Shown here piece by piece: positions 45,740-55,261 of a stretch of 64,000 bases of DNA. Source of the stretch: Rhodanobacter sp. C03 (GTDB lineage: Bacteria > Pseudomonadota > Gammaproteobacteria > Xanthomonadales > Rhodanobacteraceae); NCBI RefSeq assembly GCF_002001175.1, contig NZ_MUNT01000011.1, positions 276,633-340,632 of the forward strand. The letters are read 5' to 3'. Under the pieces are notes generated by a model, which made no database searches, had not been told where the DNA came from, and saw only the letters and a list, made by a program, of their open reading frames with translations. A program made the translations under genes and the position numbers. The stretch's first letter is position 1. The number at the start of each line of letters is the position of its first letter.

Positions 45740-46594
45740 TCATGCTTGGCGTTGCTTCCGGAAAGGCCGTTCGCGCAGCCATTTGGTGGCGATCCATTTC
45801 TCGCCACGCAGTACTGGCAGGCCGGCATGCAGTGAACTGCGGTCGCCGCCTTCATAGGCGAAGTAGATGGCCGAGCCGCGGCGGGCGGTGATGGTCAGGC
45901 CGATCTCCGGGAAGGCGGTGCCACCGCCTTGCTCGGGCGTATTCAGATACATCACCACACTGGCGACGCGCTGGCCGCCGGTCGCGGTCACCGCGCCGTA
46001 GCCGGGCTGATCGGGATCGAACCAGTCGTAATGCGGCTCGTACGCCTGCCCGGGCAGGTAATGCAGGATCTGCAGGCCCTCGCCGTGATTCTCCGGTACG
46101 CCGAGCAAGCTCGCCAGGCGCTGCTCGATCCGGCCGATCAGCGGCAGTTCGTTCGGCGTGAAGAACATCCCTTCACTGGTGCGCCGCTGATCCACCTGCT
46201 GCCTGCCCTCGGTGTCGACGGTGAGTGCACGCTGCAGGCGTGGCCGCGCCAGCGCGATCAGCTCGGCGCATTCCTGGTCGGTGAGGATGCCGTCCAGTAC
46301 CCGCAGTGCTGGTGTGTCGACGCTGAGCGTGACGTGGACGGTGTGGCCGTCGATCGTGACATCGGGTGCTTCGGGATGTTGCGTGCGCAGCCCCTGCGGC
46401 ACCGGCTGGTCGGTGCTGGCGTGCAAGGCGGCCAGTGGCAGCTTCAGCACTTCGGCGACGATGCTGCGACTCTGTCGCGGGTCGTAGCCGCTCTCCTTCA
46501 TCAGCCGCAATACGTCCGGCACGCCATGCCCGGCCAAGGTCGTGGCAAGAATCCATTCGCGCAGTTCGGGGCTGATCGTGGTGCGAGGGTGCAT
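45740..46594 (-). CDS. Prolyl 4-hydroxylase-like 2-oxoglutarate/Fe(II) oxygenase
   Basis: 284 residues with a C-terminal P4Hc domain (about 90-277): Fe ligands His188-Asp190 in YEPHYDWF and His256 in SSLHAGLPV, with Lys266 (GEKWIATKWLRER) positioned for 2-oxoglutarate. The N-terminal 60 residues are helical. Bacterial relatives hydroxylate proline or other side chains; the substrate here is unknown. The gene stands alone between ppa and an S9 peptidase gene. Confidence 0.9.
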   Translation of the reverse strand: MHPRTTISPELREWILATTLAGHGVPDVLRLMKESGYDPRQSRSIVAEVLKLPLAALHASTDQPVPQGLRTQHPEAPDVTIDGHTVHVTLSVDTPALRVLDGILTDQECAELIALARPRLQRALTVDTEGRQQVDQRRTSEGMFFTPNELPLIGRIEQRLASLLGVPENHGEGLQILHYLPGQAYEPHYDWFDPDQPGYGAVTATGGQRVASVVMYLNTPEQGGGTAFPEIGLTITARRGSAIYFAYEGGDRSSLHAGLPVLRGEKWIATKWLRERPFRKQRQA

Positions 46595-46673
46595 GGTGGC
46601 GTGCGTGAGGCGAGGATTCTGAAAGACTACTTCACTGGTGGCTTAGGGCGAAATCCATCGTGGCTGCCAATGA

Positions 46674-46699
46674 CGCGAGCCGGCAAAAGCCGGCTCGCG
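46674..46699 (-). terminator. Hairpin after the S9 peptidase gene
   Basis: CGCGAGCCGGC, AAAA, GCCGGCTCGCG: 11 perfect pairs, 24 bases beyond the stop of the S9 peptidase (46723). No T-tract on the minus strand, so efficiency is uncertain. Confidence 0.65.
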
Positions 46700-46722
46700 G
46701 GTGTCGCATGAGGTCGCTCGAC

Positions 46723-48855
46723 TTACTTCAACTGATCCCACAGGAAATCGTAGGCCAGCGCATGCATCAGTGCCGCCTGCTTGTTGTCGGCACCGGCGCC
46801 ATGGCCGCCTTCGAGGTTCTCGTAGAACCACACGTCTGGAATGCCCATCGCCTGCATCTTCGCCGCCATCTTGCGTGCCTGCACCGGGCCGACGCGGTCG
46901 TCGCTGGTGGTGGTGTAGAACAGCACTGGCGGGTAATGCGTTTCCTTGTGCAGGTTCTGGTAGGGCGAGAAGGTCTTGATGAAGTTCCAGTCCGCGGTAT
47001 CCGGATTGCCGTACTCGGCCATCCACGAGGCACCGGCGGAAAGGTGGGTGTAACGCTTCATGTCGAGCAGCGGCACTTCGCAGGCGATCGCGCCGAACAG
47101 CTGCGGATACATCGTCAGCATGTTGCCCATCAGCAGGCCGCCATTGCTGCCGCCTTCGGCACCGAGATGCTTGGCGGAAGTCACGCCGCGCTTGACCAAG
47201 TCTCCGGCAACTGCCGCGAAGTCCTCATAAGCACGCGGACGATTTGCCTTCAGTGCGGCCTGGTGCCATTGCGGGCCATATTCACCACCACCGCGGATAT
47301 TGGCGACTACATAGACACCGCCACGATCCAGCCACGCGCGCCCGACGCTGCCGCTGTAGAACGGCTGCAGCGAAACCTCGAAACCGCCGTAGCCGTACAG
47401 CAAGGTGCGGTTGGAGCCGTCCAGCTTCATGTCTTTCGGGGCGATCTCGAAGTAGGGCACGCGGGTGCCGTCCTTCGAGCTGACGAAGTGCTGGCTGACC
47501 TCGAATTTCGAGGCATCGAAGAATGCAGGTTCCTGCTTGATCGTCTCGGCCGGCACGCTGCCGAGCACGCCACGCTGCAGCGATGCCGGGGTGAGGAAGC
47601 CGGCGACGCCGAGCCAGTATTCATCGCTGTTGTCGGGATCGGTATCGACTACGCTGACCGTACTCATCGCCGGTGCACCGGGCATGGTTTCGCGTTTCCA
47701 GTCAGCCGTGCCCTTTTCCGGCGGCGTCAGCACTTCCAGCCGGCTCTTGACGTCGTCCAGCACATCGAGGATCAGATGATGCCGGGTCCATGTGCCCGAG
47801 GCCAGCGAAGTGTGCGCGTCAGGCTTGAACAGCACGGTGAAATGCGGCTTGCCGGCCATGAAGTCATCGAACTTCGTCGCCAGCAGCGCACCGGACGGAT
47901 AGGTGCTCCCGCCGATCGTCCACGTTGAGCGCGTCTGCACCAGCAGCCATTCGCGATGGGCGTCGGCGCTGGCATCGGTCGGCACGTCGACGCGGATGAG
48001 CTTGTCGCCGACGCGCTGGTACAGCTCGCTGTGGAAGAAATCCTTGGCGACGGAAACGAAGTCGCGCTCATAACCTGGCGTGCGGTCATGCGAGGCGCCA
48101 ATGGCGAGATCGGTCGGCTTGCCGGCATAAACCGTGGTGGCTGCAGTCAGCGGAGTGCCGCGCTTCCATTCCTTGACGATGCGCGGGTAGCTCGATTCAG
48201 TCATCGTGCCGGGACCGAAATCGGTGCCGACATAGATCGTGTTGTCGTCGATCCAGCTGGCTTCGGTCTTCGCCACCGGCAACTCGAAGCCGTCCTTGAC
48301 GAAGGCTTTGCCGGGGATATCGAATTCACGCACGGTCACCGCGTCACCACCGTCCGGCGACAGCGAGATCAGGCAGCGTGCGTAGTTCGGTTTCAGGCAT
48401 TGCACGCCCTTGAACACCCAGCGCTTGTCCTCGGCCTTGTTCAGCGCGTCGATATCCAGCACGACGTCCCATTTCGGTTCGGCCTTGCGGTACTCGGCCA
48501 GCGTGGTACGCCGCCAGACGCCGCGTGGGTGCGCCTTGTCACGCCAGAAGTTGTAGAGGTAGTCGCCCATGCGGCCGACGTCGGGAATGCGTGCGTCCGA
48601 GTCGAGCACTTCGAGGATGCTGTCGCGGGTCTTGACGAATTCGGCGTTGTCGACGAACTGCTTCGTCGTCACCGCGTTCTCTTGCTTTACCCAGTCCATC
48701 GAGCGGGTGCCGCGGATGTCTTCCAGCCACAGGTAGGGGTCGTCGGTCACCTTGGTGTCCGTGGGAGCCTTGGTGGGTTTGTCGTTCTGGGCATTGGCGT
48801 TGCTCATGCCCGTGAGTGTGACGCCGAGTGCCAGCATCAGCCAGACCGATTTCAT
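46723..48855 (-). CDS. Secreted S9 prolyl oligopeptidase
   Basis: 710 residues with a signal peptide (MKSVWLMLALGVTLTGMSNANAQ). An N-terminal beta-propeller (about 80-440) is followed by the alpha/beta-hydrolase domain. Catalytic triad: Ser570 in GGSNGG, Asp652 or Asp653 in TTTSDDRVGP (Asp652 in the usual position) and His685 in LEGGHGAG. Cleaves after proline in short peptides in the periplasm. A good partner for degrading peptides released by secreted proteases such as the S53 pair. Start 48855 chosen by signal peptide. Confidence 0.94.
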   Translation of the reverse strand: MKSVWLMLALGVTLTGMSNANAQNDKPTKAPTDTKVTDDPYLWLEDIRGTRSMDWVKQENAVTTKQFVDNAEFVKTRDSILEVLDSDARIPDVGRMGDYLYNFWRDKAHPRGVWRRTTLAEYRKAEPKWDVVLDIDALNKAEDKRWVFKGVQCLKPNYARCLISLSPDGGDAVTVREFDIPGKAFVKDGFELPVAKTEASWIDDNTIYVGTDFGPGTMTESSYPRIVKEWKRGTPLTAATTVYAGKPTDLAIGASHDRTPGYERDFVSVAKDFFHSELYQRVGDKLIRVDVPTDASADAHREWLLVQTRSTWTIGGSTYPSGALLATKFDDFMAGKPHFTVLFKPDAHTSLASGTWTRHHLILDVLDDVKSRLEVLTPPEKGTADWKRETMPGAPAMSTVSVVDTDPDNSDEYWLGVAGFLTPASLQRGVLGSVPAETIKQEPAFFDASKFEVSQHFVSSKDGTRVPYFEIAPKDMKLDGSNRTLLYGYGGFEVSLQPFYSGSVGRAWLDRGGVYVVANIRGGGEYGPQWHQAALKANRPRAYEDFAAVAGDLVKRGVTSAKHLGAEGGSNGGLLMGNMLTMYPQLFGAIACEVPLLDMKRYTHLSAGASWMAEYGNPDTADWNFIKTFSPYQNLHKETHYPPVLFYTTTSDDRVGPVQARKMAAKMQAMGIPDVWFYENLEGGHGAGADNKQAALMHALAYDFLWDQLK

Positions 48856-48980
48856 CGTGTGCCCCTCGTGTGCGGATGGATGCAACGGGCGTGGCCCGCG
48901 ACTGATCGAGCGTAGCCGCATGATCATGCGGGCGCCTGTGACTAAAGTCAGGGTGAGCTGACTGCGTTGCCTTGAAACGA

Positions 48981-49004
48981 AAAGTCCCGCCGGAGCGGGA
49001 CTTT
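48981..49004 (-). terminator. Terminator of hppA
   Basis: AAAGTCCCGC, CGGA, GCGGGACTTT: ten pairs, with TTT ahead on the minus strand, just beyond the hppA stop. Confidence 0.85.
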
Positions 49005-49025
49005 CGCTGTCGCGAGACGTTTGGC

Positions 49026-51053
49026 TTACAGCAGCGGAATCAGCAGCAGCGCCACGATGTTGATGATCTTGATCAGCGGATTCACCGCGGGACCGGCGGT
49101 GTCCTTGTACGGATCGCCGACGGTGTCACCGGTGACCGCGGCCTTGTGCGCCTCGGAACCCTTGCCGCCGTGGTGGCCATCCTCGATGTACTTCTTCGCG
49201 TTGTCCCATGCACCACCACCGGTAGTCATCGAGATCGCCACGAACAGACCGGTGACGATGGTGCCGATCAGCACGCCGCCGAGCGCCTTCGGCCCCAGCA
49301 GCAGGCCGACCACGATCGGCACGGCAACCGGTAGCAGCGAGGGCACGATCATTTCGCGGATCGCCGACTTGGTCAGCATGTCCACCGCGCGCGAGTACTC
49401 CGGCTTGGCCGTGCCGGCCATGATGCCGGGAATGTCGCGGAACTGCCGCCGCACTTCGACCACGACCGCACCCGCCGCACGACCGACCGCCTCCATCGCC
49501 ATCGCACCGAACAGGTAAGGGATCAGGCCGCCGATCAGCAAGCCGATGATCACCATGTGGTCGGACAGATCGAACGCGAAGGTCTGGCCTGGATGACTGG
49601 CCTGCAGGTTATGCGTGTAATCGGCAAACAGCACCAGCGCGGCCAGTGCGGCCGAACCGATCGCGTAACCCTTGGTCACCGCCTTGGTGGTGTTGCCGAC
49701 CGCATCGAGCGGATCGGTGACACCGCGCACTTCCGGCGGCAGGTCGGCCATCTCGGCGATGCCGCCGGCGTTGTCGGTAATCGGGCCGTAGGCATCCAGC
49801 GCCACGATCATGCCGGCCATCGAGAGCATGGCAGTGGCGGCGATCGCGATGCCGTACAAGCCACCCAGGGCGTACGCCCCCCAGATCGCCACGCAGATCA
49901 CGATCACCGGCATCGCGGTCGACTTCATCGACACACCGAGGCCGGCGATGATGTTGGTACCGTGGCCGGTGGTGGAGGCAGCAGCGATGTGTTGCACCGG
50001 CTTGTACTGGGTGCCGGTGTAGTACTCGGTGATCCACACGATCAGGCCGGTCAACGCCAGTCCGATCAGCGAGCAGCCCCACAGGTTCATAGCACCACCG
50101 GTGAAGCCGCCCATCAGCTGCATGGTGATCGGATAGAACGCGGCAGCGGCGAGCACCGCCGAGACAACCACGCCCTTGTACAGCGCGCCCATGATCGAGC
50201 CGCCTTCCTTCACCTTGACGAACAGCGTGCCGATGATCGAGGCGATGATCGACACCGCGCCGAGCAGCAGCGGGTACAGCACCGCGTTGGGCCCCACGTC
50301 ACTGACCATCAGGCCACCCAGCAGCATGGTGGCGATCACGGTCACCGCATAGGTTTCGAACAGGTCGGCCGCCATCCCCGCGCAGTCGCCGACGTTGTCG
50401 CCCACGTTGTCGGCGATCACCGCCGGGTTGCGCGGGTCGTCCTCGGGAATGCCGGCCTCGACCTTGCCGACCAGGTCGGCACCCACATCGGCACCCTTGG
50501 TGAAGATGCCGCCACCCAGCCGCGCGAAGATCGAGATCAGCGAGCTGCCAAAGGCGAGACCGACCAGCGCATGCAGCGCCGCTTCGTCGGTGAGGCCCAT
50601 GCATTTGAGGATCAGCCAGTAACCGGCGACCCCCAGCAGGGCCAGCCCCACCACCAGCATGCCGGTGATCGCGCCGCCGCGGAACGCCACGTCCATCGCC
50701 GGGCTCAGGCCGCGCCGGGCCGCTTCGGCGGTGCGCACATTGGCGCGCACCGACACGTTCATGCCGATGTAGCCGGTCGCGCCGGACAGCACGGCGCCGA
50801 GCAGGAAGCCGATCGCGGTCGGCCAGTTCAGAAAGAAACCGATCAACAGCAGCAACACCACACCGACGATCGCGATGGTGGTGTATTGACGGTTGAGATA
50901 GGCGCGGGCGCCTTCCTGGATGGCTGCAGCAATTTCCTGCATCCGCGCATTGCCCGGCGATTGCGCCAGGACCCAGCGCGACGAAAACGCGCCATACAAA
51001 ACCGCCACTACCGCACAAGCCAAAACGATCCACCAGCCATACTGCTGCAGCAT
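49026..51053 (-). CDS. hppA: Membrane-bound proton-translocating pyrophosphatase (K+-independent type)
   Basis: Pumps protons using energy from PPi hydrolysis. 675 residues with about 16 membrane segments. Signature regions: [48 protein letters not shown] (catalytic loop), [13 protein letters not shown] and [14 protein letters not shown]. In [16 protein letters not shown] the residue after GNTT is Lys457; in the family, Lys here marks K+-independent enzymes, Ala marks K+-dependent ones. Start 51053 ([10 protein letters not shown]). Adjacent to the PPi-PFK gene, forming a PPi-energy cluster. Confidence 0.95.
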   Translation of the reverse strand: MLQQYGWWIVLACAVVAVLYGAFSSRWVLAQSPGNARMQEIAAAIQEGARAYLNRQYTTIAIVGVVLLLLIGFFLNWPTAIGFLLGAVLSGATGYIGMNVSVRANVRTAEAARRGLSPAMDVAFRGGAITGMLVVGLALLGVAGYWLILKCMGLTDEAALHALVGLAFGSSLISIFARLGGGIFTKGADVGADLVGKVEAGIPEDDPRNPAVIADNVGDNVGDCAGMAADLFETYAVTVIATMLLGGLMVSDVGPNAVLYPLLLGAVSIIASIIGTLFVKVKEGGSIMGALYKGVVVSAVLAAAAFYPITMQLMGGFTGGAMNLWGCSLIGLALTGLIVWITEYYTGTQYKPVQHIAAASTTGHGTNIIAGLGVSMKSTAMPVIVICVAIWGAYALGGLYGIAIAATAMLSMAGMIVALDAYGPITDNAGGIAEMADLPPEVRGVTDPLDAVGNTTKAVTKGYAIGSAALAALVLFADYTHNLQASHPGQTFAFDLSDHMVIIGLLIGGLIPYLFGAMAMEAVGRAAGAVVVEVRRQFRDIPGIMAGTAKPEYSRAVDMLTKSAIREMIVPSLLPVAVPIVVGLLLGPKALGGVLIGTIVTGLFVAISMTTGGGAWDNAKKYIEDGHHGGKGSEAHKAAVTGDTVGDPYKDTAGPAVNPLIKIINIVALLLIPLL

Positions 51054-51176
51054 CGGAGCCTCCCCATGGGTTGTATGCGGCCGCCCGGAACGGGCGGTCT
51101 CACGGAGTATAGGCAGACCTTGTTGCACAGGCTGTTGTGCGGCGCAGCGCGTTGGTGTTCGTCCATTGCGGAAAGA

Positions 51177-51202
51177 AAAAGGCCATGCGCAGTGGCATGG
51201 CC
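51177..51202 (-). terminator. Intrinsic terminator of the RcnB-like gene
   Basis: GGCCATGC (51181-51188) pairs with GCATGGCC (51195-51202); on the minus strand the stem is followed by a T-run (the A-tract at 51177-51180). Confidence 0.85.
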
Positions 51203-51227
51203 CTGGGTCATTCGGGTAAACGCGGAC

Positions 51228-51593
51228 TCAGTGCAGCGCGACGTCCAGAATGATGCCGGTGGCAACCGCGACCAGCAGAAAGTCGTTGTCCGCACGCACC
51301 CAGCGATAACCGCGCGGTGGTGGACGCAGGCGGTAATAACCGTAGTTGCGCACGACATAGGTCGGGCCGTTGTAGCGGTGGCCACGTTCCCAGCGCGAGT
51401 GGCGCGGGCCGCCATCGCGATAGCCGTAGCGGCGATGATCATCGCCGTGACCGCGGTGGTCATCGTGACCGCGGTCGTGGCCGCGATGGTCGCGATCATG
51501 GCGGCCGTGGTCGTCATGATCCGGGGCGGCCAATGCCAGGCTGCCGGTGCTAAGCAGGGCGGCAGCAATAAGCAGGCGGTTGATGAATTTCAT
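51228..51593 (-). CDS. RcnB-family periplasmic protein
   Basis: 121 residues: signal peptide (MKFINRLLIAAALLSTGSLALA), a His/Asp-rich segment (PDHDDHGRHDRDHRGHDRGH, likely metal-binding) and the RcnB C-terminal domain (YVVRNYGYYRLRPPPRGYRWVRADNDFLLVAVATGII). RcnB in E. coli modulates Ni/Co homeostasis in the periplasm. The His-rich run suggests divalent-metal binding here, but no exporter gene is nearby. Start 51593 chosen by signal peptide. Confidence 0.88.
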   Translation of the reverse strand: MKFINRLLIAAALLSTGSLALAAPDHDDHGRHDRDHRGHDRGHDDHRGHGDDHRRYGYRDGGPRHSRWERGHRYNGPTYVVRNYGYYRLRPPPRGYRWVRADNDFLLVAVATGIILDVALH

Positions 51594-51748
51594 CGTGGTT
51601 TCCTCCACGGAGATCGTGGCCGCAACGGCGCGGACATCGACTCGGGCGTGGTGGATCGTAAAAACATTCGGCTGAACGCAGGGCAGCCGGGCCACAGCCG
51701 TTTCAGGCTGGACTCAGCAGGGCGTGACGCGTCGCAGGTAATTACGAC

Positions 51749-53026
51749 TCAGCGCTGGAACGCCGGCAGCTTCTGCGCAACCGCCACGTTCTTCAGTTGC
51801 ACATAGCGCGGCAGGCCATCCTTGCCGTAGGGCAACGGCGCTTCGCCATGAATCAGTGGAGCAAGGTAACGGCGCGCGGCGGCAGTGATGCCGAAGCCGT
51901 CGCGGCTGATGAAGTTCTTCGGCATCTTCTTCTCGCGATTGGCGATCTTCGCCAGCGGTGCCGGCTCGATCTTCCAGCGATAGGGCGCATCGCTGGTGCG
52001 CACGACCACCGGCATCACCGCATTCATGCCGGCCAGCGCGAACTCGATCGCAGCCTTGCCGACCGCGTAGGCCTGCTCGGCGTCGACCTTCGAGGCGGCA
52101 TGCCGGGCGGAGCGCTGCAGGTAATCGGGCAGCGCCCAATGGTATTTGTAGCCGAGCTTTTCCTTCACTAGCGCGGCAAGCACCGGCGCCACGCCACCGA
52201 GTTGTGCATGGCCGAAGGCGTCGCGTGTGCCGGCCTCGGCGAGGAACTGACCGGCCGCATTGCGCACGCCTTCAGAGGCGACCACGGTGCACCAGCCCAC
52301 GCGCTCGACGGTGGCCTTCACCTTGGCCAGGAACGCGACTTCATCGAAGGTGTTCTCGGGAAACAGGATGATGTGTGGTGGCGCATCCGCGCCTTCGCCG
52401 GCGAGCCCGGCGGCGGCGGCGATCCAGCCCGCGTGGCGCCCCATCACTTCGAGAATGAACACCTTGGTCGAGGTCTCGGCCATTGAGGCGACATCGAGAC
52501 TCGCTTCCAGCGTGGAGATCGCGGTGTACTTGGCCACCGAGCCGAAGCCGGGGCAGCAGTCGGTGACGGCCAGGTCGTTGTCCACGGTTTTCGGCACGCC
52601 GATGCAGCGGATGTCATAGCCCATCGCCTTGCCCAGCTGCGAGATCTTCAGTGCGGTATCGGCCGAGTCGTTGCCGCCGTTGTAGAGGAACCAGCGGATG
52701 TCGTGTGCGCGGAATACATCGATCAATCGCGCGTACTCGGCGCGGTTGTCCTCCAGCGAATTCAGCTTGTAGCGGCAGCTGCCGAACGCGCCGCCCGGCG
52801 TATGCCGCAGCGTGGTGATGGCCGTCGTCGACTCCTTCGAGGTGTCGATCAGCTCCTCGCGCAGCGCGCCGAGGATGCCGTTGCGCGCGGCGTACACCTT
52901 TACACCCTTGGTACGTGCGGCCTCGATCACGCCGGCGGCGGTAGCGTTGATCACCGCGGTGACGCCGCCGGACTGGGCGTACAGCAGGTTGCCGGTAACG
53001 GCTGGCGGACGACGGTTCGGGCTCAT
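51749..53026 (-). CDS. pfp: PPi-dependent 6-phosphofructokinase
   Basis: Phosphorylates fructose 6-phosphate with PPi, reversibly. 425 residues. The nucleotide/PPi site reads GGNDSADTA (Asn119-Asp120), where the Asp after the third residue excludes ATP. The active site is PKTVDND (Lys146), the PPi type rather than the GTIDND of ATP enzymes. LEVMGRHAGWIAAAAGL binds the sugar phosphate. The start at 53026 has GAGGA upstream; an ATG six bases earlier is possible. The hppA gene nearby recalls methanotroph pfp-hpp operons, so PPi is probably used as energy currency. Confidence 0.94.
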   Translation of the reverse strand: MSPNRRPPAVTGNLLYAQSGGVTAVINATAAGVIEAARTKGVKVYAARNGILGALREELIDTSKESTTAITTLRHTPGGAFGSCRYKLNSLEDNRAEYARLIDVFRAHDIRWFLYNGGNDSADTALKISQLGKAMGYDIRCIGVPKTVDNDLAVTDCCPGFGSVAKYTAISTLEASLDVASMAETSTKVFILEVMGRHAGWIAAAAGLAGEGADAPPHIILFPENTFDEVAFLAKVKATVERVGWCTVVASEGVRNAAGQFLAEAGTRDAFGHAQLGGVAPVLAALVKEKLGYKYHWALPDYLQRSARHAASKVDAEQAYAVGKAAIEFALAGMNAVMPVVVRTSDAPYRWKIEPAPLAKIANREKKMPKNFISRDGFGITAAARRYLAPLIHGEAPLPYGKDGLPRYVQLKNVAVAQKLPAFQR

Positions 53027-53170
53027 GGGCATCCTCAATCGGGCAGTAGCGGACGGGTCGACGATCAGCGGCAAAGCTTTTCGCAACAATCACTTGGCGG
53101 CGGTCGGCGGCAGCCGCCGTTTGACGGCATCCGGTGCAGCGGCTAATTTGACGGTCAATTCTGGGAATCT

Positions 53171-53201
53171 GGCGAGCTGCCGCAGTGTGCGGCAGCTCGC
53201 C
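53171..53201. promoter_or_regulatory. Long perfect hairpin upstream of adk
   Basis: GGCGAGCTGCCGC, loop AGTGT, GCGGCAGCTCGCC: 13 uninterrupted pairs ending 17 bases before the adk start codon. No T-tract. It could be a terminator remnant, a leader regulator or a protein-binding site. Confidence 0.75.
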
Positions 53202-53217
53202 AAACTTGTGGAGCATT

Positions 53218-53802
53218 ATGCGACTCGTCCTACTTGGTGCGCCCGGCTCGGGCAAAGGTACGCAGGCTGCCCGGCTGAAGGTGGAACTGGGTGTGCCGCA
53301 TATCTCGACCGGCGACATGTTGCGTGCCGCGGTTGCGGCAGGCACCGCGATGGGGCTCAAGGCCAAGGCGGTGATGGATGCCGGCCAGCTGGTCTCCGAC
53401 GACATCCTGCTCGGCATGCTGGAAGAGCGTCTGGCCCAGGCTGATGCGAAGGCCGGTTTCATTCTCGATGGTTACCCGCGCAATCTGGTCCAGGCCGATG
53501 CACTCGATCACCTGCTGGCCAAGCTCAACCAGCCACTGGATGCGGTGGTGAAGCTCGATGTGCCGAACGAGGCGATCATCGCCCGCTGTGAAATCCGCTT
53601 CAAGGCGGAAGGCCGTGCCGATGACAATCCGGACACCGTGCGCAAGCGCCTGGCGATCTATGCGGAGCAAACTGCGCCGGTAGCCGACTTCTACGCAAGG
53701 CGCGGCAAGCTGCAGGTGGTCGACGGTGTCGGTGAACTGGCCGATGTTACGGTTCGGGTCAAACGTGCGCTCCAGCAAGAATCGGCGGCGGCGAACGGCT
53801 GA
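53218..53802 (+). CDS. adk: Adenylate kinase (short, LID-reduced form)
   Basis: Interconverts ATP + AMP with 2 ADP. 194 residues with P-loop GAPGSGKGT (residues 7-15), AMP-binding STGDMLR, LDGYPRNLVQA and DVPNEAIIARCEIRF. The zinc-type LID domain of the long forms is absent, as usual in this lineage. Start 53218 agrees with the family N-terminus MRLVLLGAP. Followed closely by mpl. Confidence 0.97.
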   Translation: MRLVLLGAPGSGKGTQAARLKVELGVPHISTGDMLRAAVAAGTAMGLKAKAVMDAGQLVSDDILLGMLEERLAQADAKAGFILDGYPRNLVQADALDHLLAKLNQPLDAVVKLDVPNEAIIARCEIRFKAEGRADDNPDTVRKRLAIYAEQTAPVADFYARRGKLQVVDGVGELADVTVRVKRALQQESAAANG

Positions 53803-53847
53803 GCCGGATTCTCCGGCGGGCCGAGAGTTTCAAGGATTTCTTCCAGC

Positions 53848-55206
53848 ATGCGTATGCACATCCTCGGCATCTGCGGCACCTTCATGGGCGGTGTCGCTGC
53901 GCTGGCGCGCGAGCTGGGCCACACGGTCGAAGGCTCCGACGCCAACGTCTACCCGCCGATGAGCAACCAGCTCGAAGCGCTCGGCATCGAATTGATGCGC
54001 GGCTATACGGCGGACCATCTGAAGCCGGCACCGGATCTGGTCGTGGTCGGCAATGCGATGACTCGCGGCAACCCCGCCGTCGAATACATGCTCGATGCGC
54101 AGCTGCGCTACATCTCCGGCCCACAATGGCTGGGCGAGACGCTGCTGGATGGGCGCGAGGTGCTGGCGGTGGCCGGTACGCATGGCAAAACCACCACCAC
54201 CAGCCTGCTGGCGCATCTGCTCGAAGAAGCGGGACTAGCGCCGGGTTTTCTGGTTGGCGGCGTGCCGGGCAATTTCGGCGTGTCGGCGCGGCTGGGGCAC
54301 GGCAAGCCGTTCGTGATCGAGGCGGACGAATACGACACCGCGTTCTTCGACAAGCGCAGCAAGTTCGTGCACTACCGGCCGCGCATCGCGATCCTCAACA
54401 ACCTTGAATACGACCACGCGGACATCTTCCCGGATGTCGCGGCGATCCAGCGCCAGTTCCATCATCTGGTGCGCACCGTGCCGGGCAATGGACGCCTGAT
54501 CGTCAATGCTGAAGATGCGCGGCTCGCCGAAGTGCTGGCGATGGGTTGCTGGACGCCAGTGGAAACCTTCGGCATCGGCTGCGGCGACTGGCAGGCCACA
54601 CTGGTCGAAGCGGATGGCTCGGTCTTCACCGTGCATCGCAACGGCGAGCCGATCGGTGACGTGCGCTGGTCCCTGCTCGGCAACCACAGCGTGATGAACG
54701 CACTGGCGGCACTGGCGGCGGCGACGGCGGCGGGTGCCGATCCGCGCGCGTTGCTGCCAGCCTTTGCCACATTCGAGAGCGTCAAGCGCCGAATGGAGCT
54801 GGTCGGCGAAGTGAATGGCGTGCGCGTCTACGACGACTTCGCCCATCACCCCACGGCGATCGCCACCACGCTGGCCGGGCTGCGTGCGAAGGTTGGCTCG
54901 GCACGCATCCTGGTGGCACTGGAGCCGCGCTCGAACTCGATGCGCCAGGGTGCGCATGCCGAGGCGCTGGCGCCATCGCTGAGCGACGCCGATGCGGTGG
55001 TGTTCCTGCATCGCCCCGAGTTGCCGTGGGATGCCAGCCATGTCACCGCGGCGCTGGGTGGGCGCGGCAGCACGGCACCGACCGTGGACGCACTGATCGA
55101 GGCACTGCACGCGCAGGCACGACCAGGCGACCAGGTGATCTTCATGTCCAACGGTGGCTTCGAGGCGGCACCGCGGCGTTTCGTTGAGCGTCTGCGGCAG
55201 GATTGA
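53848..55206 (+). CDS. mpl: UDP-N-acetylmuramate:L-alanyl-gamma-D-glutamyl-meso-diaminopimelate ligase
   Basis: Recycles murein tripeptide by attaching it to UDP-MurNAc. 452 residues with the Mur ligase architecture: N-terminal Rossmann HILGICGTFMGGVAALA, ATP P-loop AGTHGKTTTTSLL (about 109-121), EADEYDTAFFDKRSKF and a C-terminal DDFAHHPTAI. The pattern GTFMGG is typical of Mpl rather than MurC. 45 bases after adk, likely one transcript. Confidence 0.96.
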   Translation: MRMHILGICGTFMGGVAALARELGHTVEGSDANVYPPMSNQLEALGIELMRGYTADHLKPAPDLVVVGNAMTRGNPAVEYMLDAQLRYISGPQWLGETLLDGREVLAVAGTHGKTTTTSLLAHLLEEAGLAPGFLVGGVPGNFGVSARLGHGKPFVIEADEYDTAFFDKRSKFVHYRPRIAILNNLEYDHADIFPDVAAIQRQFHHLVRTVPGNGRLIVNAEDARLAEVLAMGCWTPVETFGIGCGDWQATLVEADGSVFTVHRNGEPIGDVRWSLLGNHSVMNALAALAAATAAGADPRALLPAFATFESVKRRMELVGEVNGVRVYDDFAHHPTAIATTLAGLRAKVGSARILVALEPRSNSMRQGAHAEALAPSLSDADAVVFLHRPELPWDASHVTAALGGRGSTAPTVDALIEALHAQARPGDQVIFMSNGGFEAAPRRFVERLRQD

Positions 55207-55261
55207 GTCGACGGCGCGCCGTGCGCTGACCGGATGCGCTGGCACTCGTTACACTCGCCGC

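Noticed and set aside
49557..51806. 749-codon open frame on the plus strand opposite hppA
   Set aside because: Entirely antisense to hppA and neighbours, rich in His, Gln and Arg, no motif or ribosome site; a shadow of GC-rich codons.
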